Positions 44,228 through 52,764 are shown, counted from the stretch's first letter. The stretch is 64,000 nt of DNA from AWTP1-13 sp036280295 (GCA_036280295.1 DASURA010000148.1:6500-70499), one strand, 5' to 3'. The notes: a model not told the origin generated them from the letters alone. Numbers and translations are program-made.

Positions 44228-45454
44228 ATGCCCACACCCAAGCTGGAGACGGTTCTCAATGAGCGCCTCAAGGAGCTTGAGCGGTCCGGCAGGCTCAAGG
44301 GCGAGGAAAGCGTGATCTGCGGCGTCATTCCGCCCGGCGACGGCAAGGGACCGCGCTATCTGCTCAAGGGACACGGAGATCGGCCTTTCCTGCGCATGAA
44401 TTCCAACAGCTATCTGGGGCTCGCCTTGAACGCCAGGATCAAGGCTGCCGAGGAGGAGGCGGTGCGTCGGTACGGAACCGGACCTGGCGCGGTGCGCTTC
44501 ATCAGCGGCACCTGGGAGCCGCACGCGGCCCTGGAGCAGAGGCTTGCGGCGTTCCACAACCGCCCCGCGGCGATGCTGCTCAGCTCCGCCTACGCGGCCG
44601 TGATGGGGATCCTGCCACCCCTGATCGGCGAGCGTACGGCTGTCATCTCCGACGAGCTCAACCACAACTGCATCATCAACGCGATCGCGCTGGGACGGCC
44701 GGCCGAGAAGCGCATCTATCGTCATCTCGACATGGCGGAGCTCGAATGCAACCTGGCGGAGGCGGTGCGATCGTGCTCGCGGGCCATCGTCGTGACCGAC
44801 GGCGTCTTCAGCATGCGGGGCGACCATGCCCCGCTTGAGCGCATGCGCGAGATCGTCGACAGGTTCGATCCCGCCTTTGCCGAGAACGTCCTTCTGATCG
44901 TCGACGACTCCCATGGCGTGGGCGCGCTCGGACGGACTGGCCGTGGTACCGAGGAGGTGACCCGTGCCGGCGCCGCCGACCTGCTCGTGGCAACGCTCGG
45001 CAAGGCGTTCGGCGTGAACGGAGGCTACGTCGTGGGCAGTGCGACGGTCATCCGGTTCCTGCGCGAGACGTCGCCATTCTACATCTATTCGAATCCCATC
45101 ACGCCGGCGGAGGCCGCAGCTGCCCTTGCTGCCATTGAGATCGTGGACGGTTGCGAGGGGCACGCGCTCCTCGCGCACTTGCGCGCCATGACGGACCGCT
45201 TCAAGCGGGGCCTTGTGGAGCTCGGCCTGGAGACGCTGCCGGGCGAGCACCCAGTCGTACCGCTGATGGTACGGGACACGGAGCGCACGTCCCGCATTGT
45301 AAGGCACCTGCGCGATGAGGGCATTCTGGCGACGGGGCTCAACTACCCCGTTGTTCCAAAGGGCGACGAAGAGATCCGCTTCCAGATCTCGGCCGACCAC
45401 ACAACCGCGGACATGGATGAGGCACTTGGCATTCTGCGGGGCCTGCCGCAATAG
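44228..45454 (+). CDS. kbl: Glycine C-acetyltransferase-like PLP enzyme
   Basis: A 408-residue alpha-oxoamine synthase. It has RMNSNSYLGLALNARIKAAE, GTGPGAVRFISGTWEPHAAL, the PLP-contacting DDSHGVGALGRTGRG and the Schiff-base lysine in LLVATLGKAFG. Next to a threonine dehydrogenase it is best read as 2-amino-3-ketobutyrate CoA ligase (glycine C-acetyltransferase), though 8-amino-7-oxononanoate synthase has the same fold. TTGGAG precedes the ATG. Product glycine would feed the divergent glycine dehydrogenase genes. Confidence 0.88.
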   Translation: MPTPKLETVLNERLKELERSGRLKGEESVICGVIPPGDGKGPRYLLKGHGDRPFLRMNSNSYLGLALNARIKAAEEEAVRRYGTGPGAVRFISGTWEPHAALEQRLAAFHNRPAAMLLSSAYAAVMGILPPLIGERTAVISDELNHNCIINAIALGRPAEKRIYRHLDMAELECNLAEAVRSCSRAIVVTDGVFSMRGDHAPLERMREIVDRFDPAFAENVLLIVDDSHGVGALGRTGRGTEEVTRAGAADLLVATLGKAFGVNGGYVVGSATVIRFLRETSPFYIYSNPITPAEAAAALAAIEIVDGCEGHALLAHLRAMTDRFKRGLVELGLETLPGEHPVVPLMVRDTERTSRIVRHLRDEGILATGLNYPVVPKGDEEIRFQISADHTTADMDEALGILRGLPQ

Positions 45455-45472
45455 CAGGATGGGTCGACAGCC

Positions 45473-45691
45473 TTGCCCTACGCATCCAACGATGATCTCC
45501 CTCCAGCCATCCGGAAGCACCTGCCGGAGCATGCGCAGGACATCTTTCGCGAGACGTTCAACAATGCCTGGCGCACCTATGGGGCACGCGAGCCCTATCG
45601 CCGCGAGGAGATCGCGCACCGTGTCGCCTGGGCGGCGGTGAAGAAGCGCTACCGGAAGGTCGGCGATGATTGGATGCCGTACCGTCACTAG
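45473..45691 (+). CDS. ChaB family protein
   Basis: A 72-residue ChaB-family protein: MPYASNDDLPPAIRKHLPEH, AQDIFRETFNNAWRTYG, and AHRVAWAAVKKRYRKVGDDW. Function is unknown; E. coli ChaB neighbours a cation antiporter. The start is a TTG at 45473, 18 bp after kbl, with AGGA upstream at long spacing. It ends the tdh-kbl-chaB transcript. Confidence 0.85.
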   Translation: MPYASNDDLPPAIRKHLPEHAQDIFRETFNNAWRTYGAREPYRREEIAHRVAWAAVKKRYRKVGDDWMPYRH

Positions 45692-45749
45692 CGGTGTGGC
45701 GTAGCGGGAACACCGGCAGCCAACCTGCAAGGCGGATGCCCCGGGGGCT

Positions 45750-45845
45750 TCAGCCACCGTTGCAAACCCGGCTGCGCAGCTCGTCGGTCGCCACGGCCTT
45801 GCCGGCAGTCTGGACCCATCGGTGGCGCAGGATGTGCTGGTACAT
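45750..45845 (-). pseudogene. Universal stress protein N-terminal relic
   Basis: Just downstream of nrdJ on the same strand an ATG starts MYQHIL, the usual opening of UspA proteins. The next conserved block ATDGS is found one base out of frame, and TAGKAVATDELR returns to the first frame. The frame then stops after 31 codons. This looks like the decayed first 30 residues of a third single-domain USP. The match is short, so confidence is moderate. Confidence 0.45.
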
Positions 45846-45857
45846 AGCTGATGTCAC

Positions 45858-47669
45858 TCAGTCCGCCTCGCGCTCCAGCACGCAGCAATGCGGCGCATCG
45901 GCACCGCCGGTCCCTTCCGTCAGCACTGCCCCTCTCACCGCATTAGGCCGGAATGTCGTGCAGCCCTTGAGGCCTTTGTCATAGGCGAGGTCATAGATCT
46001 GCCGGAACTCCGTTAACGGGCAGTCGGCCGGCACGTTGATGGTCTTGGAGATGGAGTTGTCGACAAAAGGCTGCAGGGCCGCCTGCATATCGACGTGCGC
46101 TCGGACCGGAAGCTCCCTCGCGGTGACGAAGCCGTCGGGAACCCCCGTCGCAGTCGCCTTGCCCGAGCGCCAGAGCTCCAGGGCATGGTCTGTGAGTGTG
46201 AAGGCCTGTGGGCTGCCATCCTCCGCCAGCACGTTGCGCGTGTAGCTGGCTGCGAAGATGGGCTCCAGTCCGCTCGACACGTTTCCCGCCAGCAGGCTGA
46301 TGGTGCCGGTTGGGGCAATCGCCAGCAGATGACTGTTGCGGATGCCGTGCGTGGCAATGGCGTCCTGGATGTCGCCGGGCAGGCTGCGAACGAATGCGCC
46401 TTGCAGGTATTTGGCCTTGTCGAAGTAGGGAAAGCTGCCCTTCTCCTGCGCGATGGCGATGGAGGCGCGATAGGCGGCGCGGCAGATGAGGCGCATGGTG
46501 TCAGCAGCAAAGGCAAGAGACGCATCGCTGCCGTAGCGCAGGCCTAGCATGACCAGCACATCCGCGAGGCCAGTTATGCCGAGCCCGATGCGCCGCGTGC
46601 CTTGGGCAGTCTCGGCCTGCTTGGGCAGGGGAAAGCGCGAGGCGTCGATGACATTGTCGAGCAGCCGCACGGCTGTTGCCGCTGTCGCCACAAGCGCCTC
46701 CCCGTCGAGCCGGGCTTGAGGCGTGAACGCCGAGCGGACGAAGCGGGTCAGGTTCACCGAGCCCAGATCGCAGGCCCCGTAGGGCGGCAGCGGGACCTCG
46801 CCGCAGGGGTTGGTTGCGCTGATCTGCTCGCGATACCAGAGATTGTTGAGCCCGTTGATGCGGTCGATGAAGAGGACGCCTGGTTCGGAGTATTCGTAGG
46901 TGGCCTTGACGATCCGGTCCCACAGGCCGCGCGCCGGCACCGTTTGCATGATGCGGCACGGCACCGGCTCGGCACTGCCCGACCAGGCGCGCATGAGCGT
47001 CGGACCGCTCCCCTCGACCATGGCAGCCGGGAACACCAGCGGCCAGGCGCCGTCAGACCGCACGGCGGTCATGAATGCGTCGCTGACGAGAACGGAGAGG
47101 TTGAAGTGGCGGAGCTGGCCTGCCTGCTGCTTGGCGGCAATGAAGGCCTCGACATCGGGGTGGTCGCAGCGCAGCGTCGCCATCATGGCGCCGCGGCGGG
47201 CGCCGGTGGAGAGGATGGTCCCGCACATGGCGTCCCACACCTGCATGAACGAGACCGGACCGGAGGCGATGTTGCCGACGCCCTTGGCCCGCACGCCCTG
47301 AGGCCGCAGGGTTGAGAAGTCGCAGCCGATGCCGCCGCCCTGCTGCATGGTGATGGCCGCTTCCTGCAGGGCGGTGAAGATGCCGGGGATCGAATCCTCG
47401 ATTAGCCCCATGACGAAGCAGTTGAAGAGGGTGACATTGCGCTCGGTGCCGACACCGGCCTGGATGCGCCCGCCCGGCAGGAACTTGAAGTCCTCAAGGA
47501 TTCCGTAGAAGCGTTCGGCCCAGTTGGCCCGGGCGTCTTCGCCCTCTACGGCGGCAAGCGCAGTCGCCACGCGCCGCCAGGTCTCGGCGATCGTGCGCTC
47601 CTCGCGATCGCCGTCACGATGGCGATACTTGGCGCTCCAGACGTGATGAGAGATGTCGGTACCCGGCAT
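45858..47669 (-). CDS. nrdJ: Adenosylcobalamin-dependent (class II) ribonucleotide reductase
   Basis: A 603-residue class II ribonucleotide reductase in the short form ending CCVLEREAD. Active-site elements are LFNCFVMG (C84), the thiyl-radical Cys of NPCGEVPLPPYGACDLGSVN (C289), and GIGCDFSTLRPQG, TGARRGAMMATL and IAPTGTISLLAGNVSSGLEP. It makes dNTPs without oxygen, using B12. ATG 47669 (MPGTDISHHVWSAKYRHRDG) was chosen because the longer frame crosses the operator. The operator centre is 125 bp upstream. This is the clearest oxygen-independent enzyme of the island. Confidence 0.95.
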   Translation of the reverse strand: MPGTDISHHVWSAKYRHRDGDREERTIAETWRRVATALAAVEGEDARANWAERFYGILEDFKFLPGGRIQAGVGTERNVTLFNCFVMGLIEDSIPGIFTALQEAAITMQQGGGIGCDFSTLRPQGVRAKGVGNIASGPVSFMQVWDAMCGTILSTGARRGAMMATLRCDHPDVEAFIAAKQQAGQLRHFNLSVLVSDAFMTAVRSDGAWPLVFPAAMVEGSGPTLMRAWSGSAEPVPCRIMQTVPARGLWDRIVKATYEYSEPGVLFIDRINGLNNLWYREQISATNPCGEVPLPPYGACDLGSVNLTRFVRSAFTPQARLDGEALVATAATAVRLLDNVIDASRFPLPKQAETAQGTRRIGLGITGLADVLVMLGLRYGSDASLAFAADTMRLICRAAYRASIAIAQEKGSFPYFDKAKYLQGAFVRSLPGDIQDAIATHGIRNSHLLAIAPTGTISLLAGNVSSGLEPIFAASYTRNVLAEDGSPQAFTLTDHALELWRSGKATATGVPDGFVTARELPVRAHVDMQAALQPFVDNSISKTINVPADCPLTEFRQIYDLAYDKGLKGCTTFRPNAVRGAVLTEGTGGADAPHCCVLEREAD

Positions 47670-47786
47670 CTGCACTGGTCCAGGCGGATCGGCCCGGGCG
47701 TTGCCGAGCGCGCCGAGGATCGGGCGACGGCCTCGGGCGCCGCCATTGCTGCACCCCAGGAAATGAGCCCCGCGCCGGTCGCTGCC

Positions 47787-47800
47787 TTGATGTCCGTCAA
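47787..47800. promoter_or_regulatory. FixK/FNR-type operator upstream of nrdJ
   Basis: TTGATGTCCGTCAA is an exact TTGA-N6-TCAA palindrome. It is centred 125 bp before nrdJ on the minus strand and touches the first codon of the DsrE-like frame on the plus strand. Confidence 0.75.
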
Positions 47801-48120
47801 TGCCAGGAGGCGCGTGCGTGCCGAGGAGAGGCTTGTGTGCGCGTGCGCTCACGAAGCGGGACGTGTCAGCACAGGTGACCGTACTCCTGATGGCCGATGC
47901 TGTCCTGGCGGCCAAAGCGCACCAGAAGACACCCGACGGCTACTACAACGTCGAGCGCATGCTGAAGGGCGTGCTCGGCAGCCACGGACTCGTGCTCTTG
48001 TGCGGCACGTGCCTGGACGCGCGTGGTCTTGTTGAAGGTGAGCTGATCACCGGCGTGCGCAGCACCATGGACGAGCTCGCAGAGGCGACCCTTAGTGCCG
48101 ACAAGGTGCTCGGGTTCTGA
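47800..48120 (+). CDS. DsrE/DsrF-like protein, N-terminally altered
   Basis: From about residue 16 the 106-residue product is a good DsrE-family protein: ALTKRDVSAQVTVLLMADAV, AAKAHQKTPDGYYNVERML, and VLLCGTCLDARGLVEGEL. The expected first beta strand and loop (about 30 residues) are replaced by an unrelated arginine-rich stretch, and the ATG overlaps the last base of an operator with no ribosome site. The gene is probably 5'-truncated or rearranged; a later start may still give a partial product. The family handles sulfur transfer or small-thiol chemistry. Confidence 0.65.
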   Translation: MPGGACVPRRGLCARALTKRDVSAQVTVLLMADAVLAAKAHQKTPDGYYNVERMLKGVLGSHGLVLLCGTCLDARGLVEGELITGVRSTMDELAEATLSADKVLGF

Positions 48121-48137
48121 GCGCGCACGCTCTTTTC

Positions 48138-48704
48138 CTAGGCCACGTGGTGCTTGCCGACCGGGCGCACCGAGGTGGCCTGCGGCCCCTTGTCGCCAGC
48201 GGCCTCCGAGAACCGCACCTCCTGGCCGACCTTGAGATCCTCGAACTTGCCGCCGTCCACGCTGTTGCGGTGGAAGTAGATCTCGCGCCCGTCGGAGGCG
48301 GCAATGAAGCCATAGTCGCGTTCAGGGACGAGGGACGCGATGACGCCATGCGGCGGGGCTTCGTGCGCCTTGATCGCGCCTTCCAGCTTGCGGACCTGGT
48401 CCTGCAGCTGGCGGCCGGCCGCGTCGAAGGCATCGCGGATGGTAACGTGGGCATCCTCGTGCCGCCCGGTCACAGCCGGGTCGCGCGTGATATCGATATG
48501 CTTGCCGCCGGGCATGGTTATGTGGATGCGCACGCAATAGGTGTCGCCCTTGTGGTGGCGATGCTGGGGGCGCGCGATGACCACGCGAGCCGACGTGATG
48601 CGGCCATAGAAGCGCTCAAGCCTCTGCGCCTCCTTGCGCACGGCGGCTTCCAGCGCATCGGACTGGCCGATGTGCTCGAAGATGATCTGGAGGGGCACCT
48701 GCAT
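48138..48704 (-). CDS. Ribosome hibernation factor (HPF/RaiA) fused to a cold-shock domain
   Basis: A 188-residue protein. Residues about 1-105 are an S30AE/HPF domain (MQVPLQIIFEHIGQSDALEA, RLERFYGRITSARVVI, THVTIRDAFDAAGRQLQD in part). Residues about 122-182 are a cold-shock domain (HGVIASLVPERDYGFIAASD, GREIYFHRNSV, VGQEVRFSEA) with RNA-binding RNP-like aromatic positions. HPF blocks idle ribosomes; the cold-shock domain replaces the dimerising C-terminal domain of long HPF. GAGG precedes the ATG. It probably follows the 88-residue gene at 48781 in one transcript behind the operator at 49115. Confidence 0.9.
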   Translation of the reverse strand: MQVPLQIIFEHIGQSDALEAAVRKEAQRLERFYGRITSARVVIARPQHRHHKGDTYCVRIHITMPGGKHIDITRDPAVTGRHEDAHVTIRDAFDAAGRQLQDQVRKLEGAIKAHEAPPHGVIASLVPERDYGFIAASDGREIYFHRNSVDGGKFEDLKVGQEVRFSEAAGDKGPQATSVRPVGKHHVA

Positions 48705-48780
48705 GGCTTAAACCTCAGGTTTCAGGGATCAGGTTTCAGATGTCAGGGGCGGACATTGTGCAACCTGCCCCTGACACGGG

Positions 48781-49047
48781 CTATCGCTCGCCGTTGGCGT
48801 AGAGCGCGTCGGAACTCAGGATTTCGTAGAGCTGCGCCGCCTTGCCGGTCAGCGGGTGGCCGAGACGGTCCACCTCGCTGCCCTCGCCCCGCAGATAGCT
48901 GGCCACCACCTCCAGATCCTCCATGCAGGGCTCGGACTTGAGGATGGCCGAGATGGTGTCGTCGGTGACCGGCCCGACCACATGCCGCACCTCGATGGAC
49001 GAGGTCACCGGCAGGACCTTCGAGTCGCCTTTCTTTAATCGGGGCAT
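48781..49047 (-). CDS. Small conserved protein of unknown function
   Basis: An 88-residue soluble protein: MPRLKKGDSKVLPVTSSIEV, then VGPVTDDTISAILKSEPCME and the acidic DLEVVASYLRGEGSEVDRLG. Predicted mostly helical with a conserved-looking central TDDTISAIL segment; I do not recognise the family. ATG 49047 lies 68 bp from an exact operator and fits a 33-nt leader. It lies 76 bp upstream of hpf on the same strand. Confidence 0.65.
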   Translation of the reverse strand: MPRLKKGDSKVLPVTSSIEVRHVVGPVTDDTISAILKSEPCMEDLEVVASYLRGEGSEVDRLGHPLTGKAAQLYEILSSDALYANGER

Positions 49048-49114
49048 TGCTGGACGCCTCACTGGCCGCGAAGGAGCGAAAGGAGCCTTCCTAGCCGGAG
49101 ACCCCGGACACACA

Positions 49115-49128
49115 TTGATCAGGGTCAA
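49115..49128. promoter_or_regulatory. FixK/FNR-type operator upstream of the 88-residue gene and hpf
   Basis: TTGATCAGGGTCAA is an exact TTGA-N6-TCAA palindrome. It is centred 75 bp before the ATG at 49047 on the minus strand. The cysQ stop lies 20 bp to its right, so only the leftward genes can be targets. Confidence 0.8.
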
Positions 49129-49147
49129 GCGCCACGCGGGGAGGTCC

Positions 49148-50020
49148 CTAACCTGGCTGGGCGGTACTGCAAGACCGGCAGCTTCCGTGTTCCAAGGCCG
49201 TCGTTTGCGCCAACGGATCACCCCAGGCGATGAAGCCGGGAACATGGAAGGCCGGAGCGTGGCCATAGACCAGCTCGGTACCGTCGGGTGCCGTCACAAT
49301 GCCGCCGGCCGCCGCCAGGATCGCATGGCCCGCGGCTACGTCCCACTCGCAGGTCCGGGCCAAACGCGCGTAGAGGTCGGCGCTGCCCTCGGCAATGCGA
49401 GCGAGCTTCAAGGATGAGCCGCAGGGGGTCCGCGCGACGAGGGGAAGCCGCTGGAGGAAGGCGTCGGTCTCCTCATCGAAATGGGACCGGCTGACCATGG
49501 CGTCGAAGCCGGCAGCCGGACGACGCCGCGTGTGGATTGCACTTCGCCCCGAGGCCCGACAGGGCGCAGCCCCGGCCGCAAGATGCAGGCGTTCCGCCCC
49601 CTGGCCGGCAACGCCGCGCCAGACAAGGCCAAGGGCCGGCGCTGCGATGAGCCCGACGGCGGGCCGGCCTTGGCTGATGATGGCGACGTTAACCGTGAAT
49701 TCCTCGCGGCCCGCCAGGAACTCGCGCGTGCCGTCGAGCGGGTCCACCAGAACAAACCCTGCCTCCAGCGCCGAAGGTCTTGTCTCTTGCTCCTCCGACA
49801 CGATCGGCACGCCCGGCAGGAGATGGGCCAAGTCTTGGACGATAATGGCGTTCGCGGCCTCATCGGCGGCGCTGACCGGGGAGCGGTCGGGCTTTGCCCG
49901 CCATTCCATCTTGGACCGATCGATCGCAAGGATTGCGGCCGCCGCACGCGATACCACGTCCGTCAGGTCGTCGAGCCCTTGGGCGCCGCTCAGTCGCGCG
50001 AGTGCATCGCGTTCCGTCAT
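49148..50020 (-). CDS. cysQ: 3'(2'),5'-bisphosphate nucleotidase CysQ
   Basis: A 290-residue inositol-monophosphatase-fold enzyme. Metal-binding motifs are VSEEQE, FVLVDPLDGTREF and CEWDVAAGHAILAAAGG. CysQ hydrolyses 3'-phosphoadenosine 5'-phosphate, protecting RNases and sulfotransfer enzymes, and also acts on nanoRNA-like products. The C-terminal 15 residues (serine- and cysteine-rich) look non-conserved. ATG 50020 is divergent from prs, with a relaxed operator between them. Confidence 0.93.
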   Translation of the reverse strand: MTERDALARLSGAQGLDDLTDVVSRAAAAILAIDRSKMEWRAKPDRSPVSAADEAANAIIVQDLAHLLPGVPIVSEEQETRPSALEAGFVLVDPLDGTREFLAGREEFTVNVAIISQGRPAVGLIAAPALGLVWRGVAGQGAERLHLAAGAAPCRASGRSAIHTRRRPAAGFDAMVSRSHFDEETDAFLQRLPLVARTPCGSSLKLARIAEGSADLYARLARTCEWDVAAGHAILAAAGGIVTAPDGTELVYGHAPAFHVPGFIAWGDPLAQTTALEHGSCRSCSTAQPG

Positions 50021-50101
50021 GCCACAGATCGCCGCTGGACCGGAGCGCTATCCGCAGGGCTCCACAGGGCACTCCCCTAGCGCACGGGCGGCCAGCAGGC
50101 T

Positions 50102-50115
50102 TTGCTCCAGGTCAA
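50102..50115. promoter_or_regulatory. Relaxed FixK-type operator between cysQ and prs
   Basis: TTGCTCCAGGTCAA has one changed half-site base and fits TTG(A/C)-N6-(T/G)CAA. It is centred 69 bp before prs and 88 bp before cysQ, which matches the spacing seen at exact sites. Confidence 0.5.
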
Positions 50116-50176
50116 TGGCGAGGCCACACCACAGGCGATCCTATTTGGGAGCGGTCCTTCCAACCGGGCGCGAGGC

Positions 50177-51208
50177 ATGAAGCGGCAATCTGCAAACCCA
50201 GTCCCCATCGATCCGTCGCACGCGGGCGCCCGCAGCCCCCCGCAGCTCTTTGCCCTCCAGGCAACGGCCGGGCTTGGCAAGGCGATCGCGGATGCGCTCG
50301 GCCAACCCCTGGCGCTGCACGAGGAGCGCGAGTTCGAGGACGGCGAGCACAAGGCGCGGCCGCTGGACACGGTCACGGGCCGGAACGTGTACGTGATTCA
50401 GAGCCTGCACGGCGGACCGACCATGAGTGCCAATGACAAGCTGTGCCGGCTCCTGTTCTTTATCGGGGCGCTCAAGGACGCCGGCGCGGCGAGGGTGACC
50501 GCGGTCGCGCCCTACCTGTGCTATGCGCGCAAGGATCGCCGCACCAAGCCGAACGACCCCGTCACCACGCGCTATGTCGCCGGCATGTTCGAGAGTGTGG
50601 GCACCGATGCCGTCGTCACGCTGGAGGTGCACAACCCGGTTGCGTTCGAGAATGCTTTCCGCTGCCGCACCGTCACGTTGACGGCCACACCGCTGTTCGT
50701 CGACTTCGCCAGGACGCTCGCGGATCAGGACCTCTGCGTCGTCTCCCCGGACCCCGGCGGAGCCAAGCGCGCCGAGCTCTTCCGCGAGGCCCTGGAAGCG
50801 GCGTGCGGCCGGCCGGTCGGCAAGGCATTCGCGGACAAGCACCGCAGTGCCGGCGTCGTTTCCGGCGATCTGTTTGTAGGCGATGTGGCCGGCCGTACCG
50901 CCCTTATCATCGACGATCTGATCAGCACCGGCGGCACGCTCCTGCGCGCGGCGCGGGCCGCACGCAAGGCTGGAGCCCGGCGCATCATGGCGCTGGTGAC
51001 GCATGGGCTGTTCATGCCGGGGGCCGCTGAGGTCCTGGGCGATCCTGCCATCGAGAAGCTCGTCATCACCGACAGCGTACCGCCGTTTCGGCTGGGACCC
51101 GGGGTAGCGTGGGACAAGATCGAGATTCTCCCCACGGCACCGCTGCTCGCCGAGGCGATCGGCCGTCTTCACGACGGCCGCGCCCTTGCCGACCTTGCCG
51201 TGTTCTAA
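50177..51208 (+). CDS. prs: Ribose-phosphate pyrophosphokinase-like protein
   Basis: A 343-residue PRPP synthetase family protein. It has the ATP-binding flag segment VAPYLCYARKDRRTKPNDPV, the ribose-phosphate and catalytic region VVSPDPGGAKRAELF, and the PRPP loop ALIIDDLISTGGTL. It lacks the exact KDR of class I enzymes' flexible loop and is longer than the usual 315 residues, so it is an accessory paralogue. Class I enzymes make PRPP from ribose-5-phosphate and ATP. ATG 50177 was chosen over the open upstream frame, which crosses the operator. Convergent with a decayed kinase gene. Confidence 0.88.
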   Translation: MKRQSANPVPIDPSHAGARSPPQLFALQATAGLGKAIADALGQPLALHEEREFEDGEHKARPLDTVTGRNVYVIQSLHGGPTMSANDKLCRLLFFIGALKDAGAARVTAVAPYLCYARKDRRTKPNDPVTTRYVAGMFESVGTDAVVTLEVHNPVAFENAFRCRTVTLTATPLFVDFARTLADQDLCVVSPDPGGAKRAELFREALEAACGRPVGKAFADKHRSAGVVSGDLFVGDVAGRTALIIDDLISTGGTLLRAARAARKAGARRIMALVTHGLFMPGAAEVLGDPAIEKLVITDSVPPFRLGPGVAWDKIEILPTAPLLAEAIGRLHDGRALADLAVF

Positions 51209-51239
51209 GCACGACCTCGAGGCATGCGGCGTCGCGGGC

Positions 51240-51775
51240 GGCGATGCCGAGATAGGTGCGGGCCGGTCGAGGCAATTTTTTCGGGCGTGCGGGGTTTGGG
51301 CTCGGCGAGATGCGCGATGGCGAGGCGTGCCCGCAGCGTGGCGCGATAGGACCGATCGAAGTGATAGAGGGCGGGGGGCAAGTCCTCGCACAGCCCACGC
51401 TCGTCGCGCGCCCTGATGTAGTGGTCCGCCCACGACGCACCGAGCGGCTGGAACTCCAGATCGAGGCAAGCGATCTCGTCGAAGGGTCGACGGCCTACAG
51501 GCGCGGATTGAACTCCAGGCAATCGATGATCCTGACCTGGCGATCGAGCCAGATGTGCTCCGGCCGGAGGTCGCCGTGTCCATCGACGATGCGGCGGCGG
51601 TGTACCGCGCTTCCAGCATGGCCCTGCATTCGGCAAGGAAGCAGGGCTGCAGGCGATCGATGCGCCTGACCAGCGCCGACGGAAGTCCGAAGCGCGGATC
51701 GAGGAACGCCACCTTCTCAGCAAGCGTCGGCTGGCCGGCGGCAAGCACCGGGGATGCGTCGTCGAGAGCCGCCAT
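51240..51775 (-). pseudogene. Aminoglycoside phosphotransferase-family (COG2187) kinase relic
   Basis: Three frames together spell a broken kinase. One frame gives a start MAALDDASPVLAAGQPTLAE with ALVRRIDRLQPCFLAECRAM. The next gives the catalytic loop IVDGHGDLRPEHIWLDRQVR and IIDCLEFNPRL followed by an in-frame TAG. The third gives RRPFDEIACLDLEFQPLGAS and LRARLAIAHLAEP. About 100-150 N-terminal residues are also missing. At least two frameshifts and a stop make it non-functional. COG2187 kinases often sit in USP/low-oxygen clusters. Confidence 0.75.
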
Positions 51776-51821
51776 CTTACTCACCCGATCGCCTTCTCTG
51801 TGATGCAGGGAACGCCCAGGC

Positions 51822-52040
51822 TCAGAAGGCGGCCAGTGCTGCCGCGACGGAGTCGCCCATATCAATGCCGCGGCAGCCATTCTCGATGACCACCACCTCG
51901 AAGCCGCAGCGGCGCGCGTCCTCGGCCGAGTAGCGTACGCAGAAGTCGAAGGCGAGGCCCGCGAGAAACACCCGGGTCAGCCCGCGCTCGCGCAGGTATC
52001 CGGCGAGGCCCGTCGGTCTCGTCTATCCTGTAGGTCGTCA
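51822..52040 (-). pseudogene. pncA: Nicotinamidase C-terminal relic
   Basis: The minus-strand frame ending at 51822 reads LRERGLTRVFLAGLAFDFCV, then RYSAEDARRCGFEVVVIENG and CRGIDMGDSVAAALAAF. This is the C-terminal third of a PncA-type nicotinamidase, with the catalytic Cys in DFCV. Upstream, TYRIDETD and TGLAGYL are in different frames, and the N-terminal two thirds are missing. It directly follows a nicotinate phosphoribosyltransferase relic, the next step of NAD salvage. Confidence 0.7.
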
Positions 52041-52750
52041 TCGCGATCTCTCGTGGTCTGCCAGGCGACGGTCGACCTCGGCGGCGAGCCGCTTCAGGGC
52101 GTCTGCGACCTCCACCGGATAGGAGGCGCCTGGCTCAAGCCGGCGCAAGGGGTCGGGCAGCCGCTCCAGGCCGCGGGCCGCCCTGGCACGGATCTCGGCC
52201 AGCGTCGGCTGTGGCGTCAGGCGGCGCCCGCCCTTCATGATGAGCTCGATCAGCGGCTCGCCCGGCTGATCGTCCCGCTCGACCGAGAGGATGTCTCGAC
52301 GCATGCGGCCATCCGGGACGTAGTGGCGCCACACCTGCTTGCGCCCCGGCCAGGTTGCTTTGCCTGTGGATCGCTTGCGACGCGGCAGGCCGGCATACTC
52401 CTGGAGCTTGTAGGCGCAGTCGAGGGCCGGCACATCGAAGGAGGTCGTCAGGCTCGTGCCGATGCCGAAGCCGTCGATGGGCGCGTGCTGCTTGGCCGCC
52501 TTGGCGAGCTCGACCTCGTCGATGCCGCCGCTGGCGAAGATCGTGACCCCCTTCAGTCCGCCACCATCGAGGATGCGCCGCACGCTCTTCGACAGGGCGA
52601 TCAGGTCGCCGCTGTCGACGCGGCAAGCAGGCCGGCTTCGGCGCCATGGGCGCGGCGCAGGCCGAAATCGACGAGCAGCTTGGCCGGCGCTGAGAGGACC
52701 ATGCAGTGAAACCCAGCCGGCGTGCCGGTGCAGCCCATTCGGCCGAGACC
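52038..52750 (-). pseudogene. pncB: Nicotinate phosphoribosyltransferase relic, internally deleted
   Basis: One frame reads MVLSAPAKLLVDFGLRRAHG then AEAGLLAA, which is immediately joined in another frame to VDSGDLIALSKSVRRILDGG and VTIFASGGIDEVELAK. About 75 residues between these blocks, including part of the PRPP site, are deleted, and about 130 N-terminal residues are absent. The C-terminal half continues well (GIGTSLTTSFDVPALDCAYK, WRHYVPDGRMRRDIL). With the adjacent pncA relic it represents a lost NAD-salvage operon that still has an operator 15 bp upstream. Confidence 0.8.
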
Positions 52751-52764
52751 GATAGCCGCCAGCA

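Noticed and set aside
44177..45757. A 526-codon open frame on the minus strand
   Set aside because: It is antisense to kbl and chaB, whose motifs and starts are convincing. No similarity was recognised.
50141..51880. A 579-codon open frame on the minus strand
   Set aside because: It runs antisense to the well-supported prs gene and joins it to a piece of the COG2187 kinase relic. Only the part near 51.7 kb shows family similarity. Long antisense frames are expected at this GC content.
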